From contig NZ_CP033878.1 in NCBI RefSeq assembly GCF_009690625.1, positions 1,922,001-1,986,000 of the forward strand: a DNA stretch of 64,000 nt, written 5' to 3'. The notes beneath the pieces are model-generated. The model was not told where the DNA came from, ran no database searches, and saw nothing but the letters and a program-made list of their open reading frames with translations. Position numbers and translations under genes: made by a program. This document shows positions 47,063 through 54,969 of the stretch, piece after piece (position 1 is the stretch's first letter; the number at the start of each line of letters is the position of its first letter). Origin of the DNA: Halorhabdus sp. CBA1104. GTDB lineage: Archaea > Halobacteriota > Halobacteria > Halobacteriales > Haloarculaceae.

Positions 47063-47841
47063 CTATTCTTGGCCAAATAGTTCACGTAACACCTGTATAG
47101 CGCTATCTCGGACGGTTTCACTCTCCTCCTCATCATCAACATCCGAAGGGATTGTAATCCCGAACCGTCCACTATCTAATAGCTCCTGAATATTTCCTTC
47201 AGAATCGCGTGCCCTAATAAATGATAAATGTGAAAGCTTAGCAAACCCATTTGAATGACTTCTACGTTTTTAAGGTCGTTATTCTTACGTCCGACACTAA
47301 ATATCGAATTGTCAGTATCCTCCCCTGCATCATAAATTAGGTCTGCTAAGTCTTCGTCAGGCCAACTGGGATTCGGGTCTTTCTGACCGATTTCCTCTAC
47401 CTTTATTTTCCTTATTTTGGGCCGAGATTTGTAGAATGAACGCATCTGTTCCAAGTTGAGGGTTTCGTACCTCTCATTATCGTACTCAGTTTGAAACGGT
47501 TCAAAAATATAGTCTAACGCATCTGAATCGGTTACTTTCCGGGTTGACTCATAAGCATATCGACCATTATCGAGGAGAAGAAATCGCATAGTATGAACAA
47601 AATACCTCTCAACTTGTACAACATCGTCATTTTCATCGAATTCGTTTACGTCTCGTCCGACCTCTTGCTCAAAGTCAAAAAAGAGATAGTCGTTACCGAG
47701 AACGACATCTCTTGTCCCTCTACGATTGCCCTCGTACCCGACAATACCACGGTCTTCAATTCTATTCGCTATTCTTTCAAGGCTGGGAGTTGCTATATCC
47801 GATGCCTCCACTTCACCGAAGCGAAAGCGAGTTCGAGGCAC
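47063..47841 (-). CDS. Unknown protein of the element (apparent frameshift near C-terminus)
   Basis: Starts MPRTRFRFGEVEASDIATPS. The frame ends early at 47176 as read, but one added G at CCC 47246-47248 (GGG on the coding strand) joins EVIQMG to FAKLSHLSFIRARDSEGNI and runs to a stop at 47063, giving 259 residues with an acidic tail (SDVDDEEESETVRDS). No known domain is recognised. The mixed alpha/beta pattern with VVLGNDYLFFDFEQEVGRD suggests a soluble protein. It converges with the methyltransferase gene and diverges from the membrane-protein gene. Confidence 0.6.
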
Positions 47842-47895
47842 TAATCAAGAATATGTGCATTAGCGTTAAAATACTATTCCCATAATAAGTCACTA

Positions 47896-48447
47896 ATGGG
47901 GCTTGACCTGCGTGATAGATATAAAGAGGTTATCCGCTCTGTAGTGTTAGTCGGGTTATTAGCAATATTATCTATCTTTGATATTGTGACTATTTCTTCC
48001 TTTTCTCCGGGATTAGCCGCAGCCATATTCACGGTGATAATTGGAACAACAGCGACTCTCTTTTCTATTTTAGTCTTGGTAGGGGAGATAATATCGAGAG
48101 CAGAGTCGAAAGAGTATCTTGAGGATGTGAGGAGAACATTTGAATGGCCAGTGAAGGCTGGCGTAATTGGATTTCTTCTTTCGATTATATCCGACTTGTA
48201 CTATTTGAATCTAGAATTTATCGGGACCAATGAATTGCTTTGGTTCACTTTCTCTGAATGGAATTCTCTGGTTATTTCAGGTATACTGTTCTTTTCCATC
48301 CTCTCATTTAAGAACGCATTCGGATTTATCCTTCTGACAGTGTTAGGCTGGAAAGGGAAAGATAGCTCTGATAAAGACGATTGTGATGAAGTCGTCATAA
48401 GTAAAGTTGTGATTGAGGTAGAAGATGCCAATGAGAATGAAGATTAG
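47896..48447 (+). CDS. Small four-helix membrane protein of unknown function
   Basis: A 183-residue protein with about four membrane segments: SVVLVGLLAILSIFDIV, AAIFTVIIGTTATLFSIL (leading into a charged loop), VKAGVIGFLLSIISDLYYL, and SLVISGILFFSILSFKNAF. A charged C-terminal tail follows (SSDKDDCDEVVISK). The gene is much richer in A/T than the chromosome. Small membrane proteins divergent from an unknown cytosolic partner are common in anti-phage modules, but no specific family is recognised. Confidence 0.68.
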   Translation: MGLDLRDRYKEVIRSVVLVGLLAILSIFDIVTISSFSPGLAAAIFTVIIGTTATLFSILVLVGEIISRAESKEYLEDVRRTFEWPVKAGVIGFLLSIISDLYYLNLEFIGTNELLWFTFSEWNSLVISGILFFSILSFKNAFGFILLTVLGWKGKDSSDKDDCDEVVISKVVIEVEDANENED

Positions 48448-48520
48448 GACGGATTCTGGTAGCGATTAAAATTCCTCGCCCCACGAAGAACTGTCAAGTC
48501 GGAACCTATGTTGTCTTCAG

Positions 48521-48576
48521 CGAAGACGAGTAAACACACCCCTCCCCCAGAGAGTCAGTGTGTTCACTTCTCTTTA
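48521..48576. repeat. Element-specific repeat, copy upstream of the PH-like/SHOCT gene
   Basis: CGAAGACGAGTAAACACACCC (48521-48541), then a C-rich tract, GAGAGTCAG and GTGTGTTCACTTCTCTTTA. GTAAACACAC and GTGTGTTCAC are imperfect inverted copies (9 of 10), so it can form a hairpin. A matching copy lies downstream of the same gene at 49877-49958. Confidence 0.55.
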
Positions 48577-48625
48577 CGAAATGGCTACACAATCAATATG
48601 TGTATGACTTGCCATAACAATCTCT

Positions 48626-49780
48626 ATGGGATTGTTCAGTAGTGGACCGGACGAAGAAACACAGGAGTTGATTGATACCGCGAAAGGAGATTCTGTCACA
48701 GCCGACAAGCTGACCAAAGCAGAGACAGGTCGGATGGCGTGGGACCGGCTGAATGAGGGACCACTAATTGACCACCTTTCCGATGGCGAGCAGCCTCACT
48801 ATATTTTCTCTCAGCAAAGCAAGTCCGGCGTTCGAGTAACGGACGGAGAGAGCATTAAACCGGAAGGCAAGTATCGGACGATGATGGCGGTAACTGAGAA
48901 CCGGGTTCTGTTCACTGCTGGCGGGGACAATGGTGATTCGATATTCTCTGTTGGTTACGACTCCATAATAGATATAGAAGCAGAGAGTGGCCCAGAGAAG
49001 AGTGATGGAAGCGGGAAGGTCACTGTGTCCCTGAACACAGAAGACACGTCGATTACCTTCCCAATCAAGACCGCAGGTTCAGTGAACTTGGCAGATGTAC
49101 ATTCCGATGCCAACGAGGTACAGGAAGCGGTTGATTACATTTCCTCACGGGCAGCCGCAAAAGTAGAACGGACAGAGAAAGAGAAGTCGTCTATTCGTAG
49201 TGCCCGAAGACGAATCTCAGACGAGCAGAGTGGGGATTACGTCACACCTGAGAGAGTGAACAAGGTGAAAGACATTCTGGATAGTGGTGAAGAGATTCAC
49301 TATCTGACGCGAGGCTCTACCGTTGATGTTGAAGGGTCATCAGCGGGTGAATCGTTGTGGGGAGACGACAGAAGCCGGAAGAGCGGAACGAAGGGGTACG
49401 TTCGAGCAGTAATCACAGACAGCCGGGTAGCAGTCAAGATACCACAACTAACCGGTAATGACCGGCGTTCTGTACCCTACGAGAGCATAACAAGTGTGGA
49501 CTTGGATACCGGTCTGGTCAACAAGCGCCTTTCTCTACAAACACCGGGACAGACCTATCATATCGAAGCTCACGAACCCGGCAAAGGCGAGGTACGGCAA
49601 GCGGTCAAATTCATCCGGAACAAGATTGCCGAATCTAATGAGGAAACAGTTGTAGTCGAAGATTCGTCTGAACCGGACCCCACAGAGCAATTGAAGAACC
49701 TGAAGGAACTCCACAAAGAGGGTGTACTGACTGACAAGGAATTTGAGGAGAAGAAATCAGACCTACTCGACAAGATTTGA
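48626..49780 (+). CDS. PH-like domain protein with C-terminal SHOCT motif
   Basis: A 384-residue soluble protein. Two similar strand-rich units (residues ~45-170 and ~205-330) resemble bacterial PH domains: each holds a segment of the type MMAVTENRVLFTAG / RAVITDSRVAVKIP followed by VGYDSIIDIEA / VPYESITSVDLD. The C-terminal ~34 residues are a SHOCT helix pair: TEQLKNLKELHKEGVLTDKEF then EEKKSDLLDKI. Such proteins are often oligomeric and membrane- or partner-associated; function is unknown. The gene is flanked on both sides by the TAAACACAC repeat, as if it were a separate cassette. Confidence 0.72.
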   Translation: MGLFSSGPDEETQELIDTAKGDSVTADKLTKAETGRMAWDRLNEGPLIDHLSDGEQPHYIFSQQSKSGVRVTDGESIKPEGKYRTMMAVTENRVLFTAGGDNGDSIFSVGYDSIIDIEAESGPEKSDGSGKVTVSLNTEDTSITFPIKTAGSVNLADVHSDANEVQEAVDYISSRAAAKVERTEKEKSSIRSARRRISDEQSGDYVTPERVNKVKDILDSGEEIHYLTRGSTVDVEGSSAGESLWGDDRSRKSGTKGYVRAVITDSRVAVKIPQLTGNDRRSVPYESITSVDLDTGLVNKRLSLQTPGQTYHIEAHEPGKGEVRQAVKFIRNKIAESNEETVVVEDSSEPDPTEQLKNLKELHKEGVLTDKEFEEKKSDLLDKI

Positions 49781-49876
49781 ATCTCGTTAAATTTTCTTAG
49801 CCCACGCAGTCCGGTCCCAGAGACAACAGTATTCAAAGTGTAGACCACCTGTGAATCATTATACAGTTGCCTTCTA

Positions 49877-49958
49877 CGAAGGCGAGTAAACACACTCCCC
49901 CCTTAGAGAGATTCAGCAGAAAACCGGCAGGAGTGTGTTCACTTTTCTTAACGACCAG
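49877..49958. repeat. Element-specific repeat, copy downstream of the PH-like/SHOCT gene
   Basis: CGAAGGCGAGTAAACACACTCC, a C tract, AGAGAG, and GTGTGTTCACTTTTCTTAA correspond base for base in order to the copy at 48521-48576, with a longer middle. The rest of the gap 49781-50252 up to attR holds no gene I can support; a 99-codon frame at 49935 overlaps the repeat and lacks protein character. Confidence 0.55.
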
Positions 49959-50252
49959 AGAGAGGGGTCGGAAAGCCAGTTAATCTGGTTGCATATGGTT
50001 GCAATTTCCAGAGCGGGGTGGGCCGGTCTTTCAATTGGCTTCCAACAGCGCGATATAAAAAAGAGGAGCCTAAGACGCTTAGACGAACAAAATCGGCCAC
50101 ACCGAAAGCTTCTAGGAGTCACAGCGCGTTTCGATTATTGCAGAACGCCAGACGTGAGCCGGTGCGTCCGGGGACCGGTTGAAATCTCACAAGGAAAGCG
50201 CGAATCGCAGGAGGGCGCGGATACTCTCGGCTAAGGTTCGTGCGGCCGCAGG

Positions 50253-50271
50253 ATGCCGCCTCCCGGATTTG
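50253..50271. repeat. attR core of the integrated element
   Basis: Identical 19 bp to 39397-39415, here forming the 3' end of the intact tRNA-Phe, so integration reconstituted a complete tRNA gene. Confidence 0.85.
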
Positions 50272-50327
50272 AACCGGGGACAGCTCGATCTTCAGTCGAG
50301 TGCTCTCCCAGTCTGAGCTAAGGCGGC
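50254..50327 (-). tRNA. tRNA-Phe (anticodon GAA)
   Basis: The reverse complement is a 74-base tRNA: acceptor GCCGCCT/AGGCGGC, discriminator A, D-arm AGCTCAGACTGGGAGAGC, anticodon stem CTCGA/TCGAG with loop CTGAAGA (anticodon GAA), T-arm CCCGGTTCAAATCCGGG. It serves as integration target for the element on its 3' side. Confidence 0.96.
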
Positions 50328-50385
50328 GCGTACTCCGAACGTCGGTGACCGTCACAAAAAGGATTTCGAAAGCCGGCGCCGGAGC

Positions 50386-50757
50386 TTACTGTTCGGCGAG
50401 CCCGTCGATGAGGAACTCCGCCGACGTGCGAGTGGTCGCCATCGGGGTATCGTGGACGTCACAAATGCGCAACAGAGCCGAGATATCGGGTTCGTGTGGC
50501 TGGGCGGTCAGCGGGTCACGGAGGAAGACGATACCATCGACGGCCTCGTCTGCGACCTCCGCCCCGATCTGGGTGTCGCCACCGAGGGGGCCGGACTGTT
50601 TGCGTTCGACGGCAAGGTCAGTCTCTTCCATGATTCGCTTCCCGGTCGTCCCGGTACAGACGAGTTCGAACTCCGAGAGGGCGTCCTCGTGAGTCCGAAC
50701 GAAGTCGATCATTTCGGGCTTCTCGTCGTCGTGAGCGATCAGCGCGATCCGTGTCAT
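50386..50757 (-). CDS. mgsA: Methylglyoxal synthase
   Basis: Converts dihydroxyacetone phosphate to methylglyoxal and phosphate, a relief valve when phosphorylated sugars pile up. The 123-residue sequence begins [20 protein letters not shown], then [16 protein letters not shown] (phosphate loop), [21 protein letters not shown] with the catalytic aspartate region, and [21 protein letters not shown] chose ATG 50757 because the lysine/histidine-bearing first strand must be N-terminal. The neighbouring DJ-1-like gene across the insertion might handle glyoxals. Confidence 0.93.
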   Translation of the reverse strand: MTRIALIAHDDEKPEMIDFVRTHEDALSEFELVCTGTTGKRIMEETDLAVERKQSGPLGGDTQIGAEVADEAVDGIVFLRDPLTAQPHEPDISALLRICDVHDTPMATTRTSAEFLIDGLAEQ

Positions 50758-50819
50758 ACGTCTACCAGACAGGGCGGCGAATAAAGAAGTTGAGTATTCA
50801 CGACTGGATCGCGACCGGC

Positions 50820-51119
50820 CTAGGGACCCTGGACGTCGACGTCTCCCGAGCGATGGACAGTCACGTCGTACGCCTCGACAGTAAAGGAACATTCGGTAGC
50901 GCCGTCGGTGTCGTCGAATACCGACGCGAGGGCCGCTTGGTCGACGTATTCGGCCAGCGGATCGAGAGCTGCAGGATCGGTGTCGGTCGCCGCGGCGATA
51001 GCATCGAAGACGAGAGTATCGATAGCACGGGGGTGAATCCAGGAATCCTCGTCCGCGCCGTCTGGGATGACATAGCGATCACCCGGACACATGTGACTGT
51101 GTGGAAGGACGTCGTGCAT
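50820..51119 (-). CDS. HalOD1-domain protein
   Basis: A 99-residue protein. The C-terminal ~75 residues match the haloarchaeal output domain HalOD1: a helix [20 protein letters not shown], then [20 protein letters not shown] and a final pair of strands [20 protein letters not shown]. Such domains end many haloarchaeal signalling proteins or stand alone; their partner is unknown. Start ATG 51119 or the later ATG in MCPGDRYV are both possible. It lies downstream of the HTH-10 gene on the same strand with a ~100-base gap. Confidence 0.72.
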   Translation of the reverse strand: MHDVLPHSHMCPGDRYVIPDGADEDSWIHPRAIDTLVFDAIAAATDTDPAALDPLAEYVDQAALASVFDDTDGATECSFTVEAYDVTVHRSGDVDVQGP

Positions 51120-51222
51120 AAAGCACCTCGGAGGAGTTTCGCGCGCTGAAAGAGCGCCACCGGCCGCCAGCGGCCCCTGAGACGAGACAACGGGGATCGA
51201 CAAGCCAGTCGTACCGAGCCGG

Positions 51223-51888
51223 TCAGGAGTTTTGACAGGCCGTGGCAGGTTCGCGTTCACAGACAGTGTTAGAGACGAGTTGCCACAACCCACGGCGAAG
51301 GCGTTCGGAAGCCGCTTGCTGTGAGATATCGAGGTCGGCCGCCAGATCACCCAACGATGTCTCCCGTGGGACCGAAAAGTAGCCACGATCCCAGGCGAGA
51401 GCCAAGGTCTCTCGCTGAGAGGGCGTCAATCCGAACCCGTAGCGACTCATCTGGTCTTGATCGCGAATCGAGTTGAGGGCCACGTCGACGCCCAACTGGT
51501 TGCACTGATCGAGAAACCCGGATAGCGCGTCACGATCGGGGACCCGCATACGTACGTCCCAGCCGTCACCATCGTTGGTCGCCGCAAGGAGGACGGCATC
51601 GTGGGACAGGGCAGCATTGTAAACGGCAGTCGTCGGCAGATCAGCGCCGTGAATCGATCGATAGAGGATTGCATCGTCCATCGACGCGAGCTGTGTCGCA
51701 TCGGCCACGGTCCGATCGTCGGCCAGGGCGTCATCGAGTGTCTCGGCGGTGGCTCCCCGTGCCCAAAACACCAGCCGGAGTGGAACGGATGCCCCAGCAT
51801 CCATGCCCTCGACTTCGAGGTACAAGTCCGGACACGTCGAAAACGTCGCTTCGAGAACCGGCGCGGCGAACGTACAACAGGCGATCAT
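51223..51888 (-). CDS. HTH-10 family (bacterio-opsin activator type) transcription regulator
   Basis: A 221-residue regulator. The N-terminal ~150 residues are a BAT-like sensor with a run of cysteines at the start (MIACCTFAAPVLEATFSTC) that could sense redox or metal. The C-terminal HTH-10 domain is clear: LTPSQRETLALAWDRGYFSV, PRETSLGDLAADLDISQQAA then SERLRRGLWQLV. The A/T box TTTATATCG lies about 40 bases upstream on the minus strand. The adjacent HalOD1 gene may be a partner. Confidence 0.85.
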   Translation of the reverse strand: MIACCTFAAPVLEATFSTCPDLYLEVEGMDAGASVPLRLVFWARGATAETLDDALADDRTVADATQLASMDDAILYRSIHGADLPTTAVYNAALSHDAVLLAATNDGDGWDVRMRVPDRDALSGFLDQCNQLGVDVALNSIRDQDQMSRYGFGLTPSQRETLALAWDRGYFSVPRETSLGDLAADLDISQQAASERLRRGLWQLVSNTVCEREPATACQNS

Positions 51889-52189
51889 TGTCCGGACGTC
51901 GTGGATCGATGCTCAATGCGGCGCGATATAAACGTCGCGATCGACGCACGACTGGCCAGAGAGCGGCGTTGGGAAAAACGGGACCGGACGGTGTTCCCCC
52001 CGGTTCCGACCACGGTGCCGGCAACCCCCGGAGCACAGAGATGTCAGAGGCACAGGCTCCGGAGTGGGCGGATACTGCCAACACCGTGGTCGAACATCTT
52101 ACCCCACGCATAATAATGATGACACCTGTATATTCATGCAGTATATAAGCGACTAGTCTCCGGCAAGCGAGTTGCGTACGGGCGAGGTA
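51889..52189. other. Intergenic region, upstream of HTH-10 and downstream of the dUTPase-like gene
   Basis: About 300 bases without a supportable gene. On the minus strand TTTATATCG near 51925-51935 suits the HTH-10 promoter. A second A/T-rich cluster (52105-52150, with TGTATATTCATGCAGTATATAAG) contains two TATA-like boxes with no obvious gene behind them. Confidence 0.4.
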
Positions 52190-52654
52190 TCAAGACAGGT
52201 TTTCTCCCTGGTAGTCACCGTCGTAGGTATCGTGGTGGGCAGCTTCGGCGACCACCAGTTGGGCGATCCGGGCACCGACTTCGAGTTCGATCTCGTGATA
52301 CACTTCGAGCAGTCCCTCACCACGCCCTTCGTAGCCGGCGTCCCAGACCGCGGTATCGAGCATACAGGAGTTGCGCAGCAGCGACGAGCGGGGCAACAGG
52401 AACCCGACGTGCCCGTCGGGGATCCGGACCGGTTCCGCGTATCGCACGACGTACCCGCCGGGGTCGAGATGGAAGTGGCCGTCGTCGGTCTCGACGGGCT
52501 CGCGGTCGCCAACGTCCTTGCCATCCCGTCCGATCCGTCCCGCAGAGACCTGCTCGAATACCGCCTCGACAGTCAGATCGACACCGTTTGGCTGTATCTG
52601 ATCCGCGCGGAGGTCATCGAGCTGTGCCGCGACAAACTGCCCACTCTCGAACAT
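52190..52654 (-). CDS. dCTP deaminase / dUTPase family enzyme
   Basis: A 154-residue trimer-type nucleotide enzyme that keeps dUTP out of DNA. Family motifs: NGVDLTVEAVF, the PRSSLLRNSCM block (phosphate-binding Arg-Ser-Ser), and TAVWDAGYEGRGEGLLEVYH with the catalytic acidic loop, then ARIAQLVV. The length resembles dUTPases, the PRSSLxR block resembles Dcd; haloarchaeal members are usually called dUTPase. I chose ATG 52654 (MFESGQFVAAQL), because the longer frame is arginine-rich and unlike haloarchaeal protein. Confidence 0.82.
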   Translation of the reverse strand: MFESGQFVAAQLDDLRADQIQPNGVDLTVEAVFEQVSAGRIGRDGKDVGDREPVETDDGHFHLDPGGYVVRYAEPVRIPDGHVGFLLPRSSLLRNSCMLDTAVWDAGYEGRGEGLLEVYHEIELEVGARIAQLVVAEAAHHDTYDGDYQGENLS

Positions 52655-52930
52655 CGTCTCTGCGGTGGCCGGGGACGACCAAGAGCGTTCCGACAGCCCT
52701 GAAACGACGGTGGCTGCGAGCGAGTCCCGAGCGAGTCGGCCGGCTCGCTGCAAACCACATCGCCGAGGCCGAACACGAGACCGCCACCACATCCGTCGTC
52801 CCGAATCAGTGCGGTGAACGAACTAACACGGTCGATCGATAGAAACCGGCAAAACCGCCCGAGGGCAAATCCGCAGCATTCGCGCCAACACCGGGGATTT
52901 ATGTCCGTGCGTGGTGTGTCTCCGGACGAT

Positions 52931-54904
52931 ATGGGACAGACGCTCACGGAGAAGATCCTCGACGATCACCTCGTCGAAGGGGACCTGGTCCCCGGCGAGG
53001 AGATCGGGATCGAGATCGATCAGGCGCTCACACAGGACACGACTGGGACGCTCGTCTGGCTGCAGTTCGAGGCCCTCGAACTCGAAGAGGTACAGACCGA
53101 GCTGGCCGCCCAGTACTGTGACCACCAGACGTATCAATTCGACTTCAAAAACACCGACGACCACCGCTTCCTGCGATCGGCGGCGGGGAAATTCGGGGCG
53201 TACTTCTCGCGGCCGGGCAACGGGATCTGCCATCAGGTCCACAAGGAACACTTCGCTGCGCCGGGCAAGACGATGCTCGGGTCGGACAGTCACACGCCGA
53301 CACCCGGCGGACTCGGCGAGTTGGCGATCGGTGCCGGCGGCCTCGATCTAGCGGTCGCGATGGGCGGTGGGGCCTATTACATCGAGATGCCCGAGATCGT
53401 CAACGTCCGCCTGGAGGGTGAGTTGCCCGAGTGGGCGACCGCCAAGGACGTCATCCTCGAACTACTGCGCCGGCTCTCGGTGAAAGGCGGCGTCGGCAAG
53501 GTGCTCGAGTTCACCGGCCCGGGCGTCGAGACGCTGACCGTGCCCGAGCGGACGACCATCACCAACATGGGGACGGAGCTGGGCGCGACGACTTCGATCT
53601 TCCCGACCGACGAGGAGACCAGAGACTTCCTCTCCCGGCTCGACCGCGAGGACGCCTACGTCGAGATCGGCCCCGACGCGGACGCCGAGTATCACGACCA
53701 GATCACGGTCGATCTCTCGGAGCTCGAACCGCTGATCGCGACGCCGTCGATGCCCGACAACGTCGTCCCAGTCCGGGAAGTCGAAGGCACCGACGTCGAG
53801 CAGGTCATCGTCGGTTCCTGTACCAACGGCGCCTACGAGGACATCCTCCCGTCGGCAAAGATGCTCGAAGGGCGAGAGATCGATCCGACGACCGAGATGA
53901 TCGTCGCCCCCGGCTCGAAGCAGGCCTCGGAGATGCTCGCCCGCGAGGGGTGGGCTTCCGAGATGATGGCTGCCGGTGTCAACTTCTCGGAGGCGACTTG
54001 CGGGGCCTGTATCGGGATCGGCCACGTGCCCGCAAGCGATTCGGTCAGCCTGCGGACGTTCAACCGCAACTTCGAGGGGCGCTCGGGCCTGGAAGACGAC
54101 AACGTCTACCTGGTCTCCCCGGAGGTCGCGACGGCCGCGGCCATCGCCGGCGAGATCGTCGATCCGCGCGATCTGGCCGAGGAGTTGGGCGACCTGGAGG
54201 CCCCGGGCATGGAACTGCCCGAGGAGTACTACGGCGCCGACACGGACATCATCGAGCCGGAGAACGCCGTCGACGACGACCTCATCAAGGGGCCGAACAT
54301 CGCGGACGTCCCCCTGAAGGACCCGATGGACGCCGACCTCGGTGGGCCGACGCTGCTGAAGATGGGCGACGACATCACGACCGATCACATCATCCCGGCG
54401 ACCCAGGACATCCTGATGTATCGGTCCAACGTCCCCAAACTCTCGGAGTTCACGCTCTCACGGGTCGACGAAGACTTCGCCGACCGCGCTCTGGAGGCCG
54501 ACGGTGGCTTCCTCGTGGCCGGCGAGAACTACGGCCAGGGCTCCTCGCGTGAACACGCAGCGTTGTGCCCGATGTATCTGGGCGTCGAGGGTGTACTGGC
54601 CCAGAGCTTCGCGCGCATCCACAAGGCCAACCTGTTCAACTTCGGCCTACTGCCCTTGGAGATCGACGCAGACACCTACGAGAAAATCGACCAGGGCGAC
54701 GATATCGAGATCGTCGACGACGTCGCGGGTGCCGTCCGCTCGGGTGCCCAAGAGTTCACGATCCGCGTCAACGACGAGTGGGAAGCGACCGGCCACCTGG
54801 ATGCCTCCGAGCGCGAGCGTGAGATCCTCGCCAACGGCGGGAAGCTCCCGCACACGAAGATGCAATACGAGGATTCAGACACCGAAACGCCCGCAGACGA
54901 CTGA
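52931..54904 (+). CDS. acn: Aconitate hydratase
   Basis: Isomerises citrate to isocitrate in the TCA cycle through a [4Fe-4S] cluster. The cluster cysteines lie in VGSCTNGAYEDI and ATCGACIGIGHVPAS. Substrate loops include GSDSHTPTPGGLGELAIGAG and, in the C-terminal swivel domain, NYGQGSSREHAALCPMYLGV. At 657 residues it is the compact archaeal-type fused aconitase. I chose ATG 52931 (MGQTLTEKILDDH), the usual start of the family; in-frame ATGs at 52901 and 52814 add non-homologous residues. It diverges from the dUTPase-like gene. Confidence 0.95.
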   Translation: MGQTLTEKILDDHLVEGDLVPGEEIGIEIDQALTQDTTGTLVWLQFEALELEEVQTELAAQYCDHQTYQFDFKNTDDHRFLRSAAGKFGAYFSRPGNGICHQVHKEHFAAPGKTMLGSDSHTPTPGGLGELAIGAGGLDLAVAMGGGAYYIEMPEIVNVRLEGELPEWATAKDVILELLRRLSVKGGVGKVLEFTGPGVETLTVPERTTITNMGTELGATTSIFPTDEETRDFLSRLDREDAYVEIGPDADAEYHDQITVDLSELEPLIATPSMPDNVVPVREVEGTDVEQVIVGSCTNGAYEDILPSAKMLEGREIDPTTEMIVAPGSKQASEMLAREGWASEMMAAGVNFSEATCGACIGIGHVPASDSVSLRTFNRNFEGRSGLEDDNVYLVSPEVATAAAIAGEIVDPRDLAEELGDLEAPGMELPEEYYGADTDIIEPENAVDDDLIKGPNIADVPLKDPMDADLGGPTLLKMGDDITTDHIIPATQDILMYRSNVPKLSEFTLSRVDEDFADRALEADGGFLVAGENYGQGSSREHAALCPMYLGVEGVLAQSFARIHKANLFNFGLLPLEIDADTYEKIDQGDDIEIVDDVAGAVRSGAQEFTIRVNDEWEATGHLDASEREREILANGGKLPHTKMQYEDSDTETPADD

Positions 54905-54969
54905 TCGCAGAGTCGTGTCGGTCTCGGTTTTCGACGGGTCGGTCACCGACTGACCAGGGCGATAGCCCT

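Larger units (their letters stand above)
39397..50271. mobile_element. Integrated genetic element in tRNA-Phe (about 10.9 kb)
   Basis: A 19-bp direct repeat (39397-39415 and 50253-50271) that matches the tRNA-Phe 3' end bounds the segment, and a tyrosine integrase gene lies immediately inside the left end. The DNA between is visibly AT-richer and differs in codon use from both flanks. Contents: integrase, DNA glycosylase-like protein, primase-like ATPase, GHKL ATPase, DNA methyltransferase, an unknown protein, a membrane protein and a PH-like/SHOCT protein. No capsid, terminase or conjugation genes are visible, so it looks like an integrated plasmid, a satellite or a defence-type island rather than a full virus. 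Confidence 0.85.

Noticed and set aside
2932-47841. Programmed ribosomal frameshifting as explanation of the six breaks
   Set aside because: The genes are unrelated, the runs are 3-6 G without shared slippery heptamers or following structures, and all need the same one-base correction; sequencing error fits better.
49935-50234. 99-codon frame near the right end of the element
   Set aside because: Overlaps the repeat, lacks protein-like composition and has no promoter.
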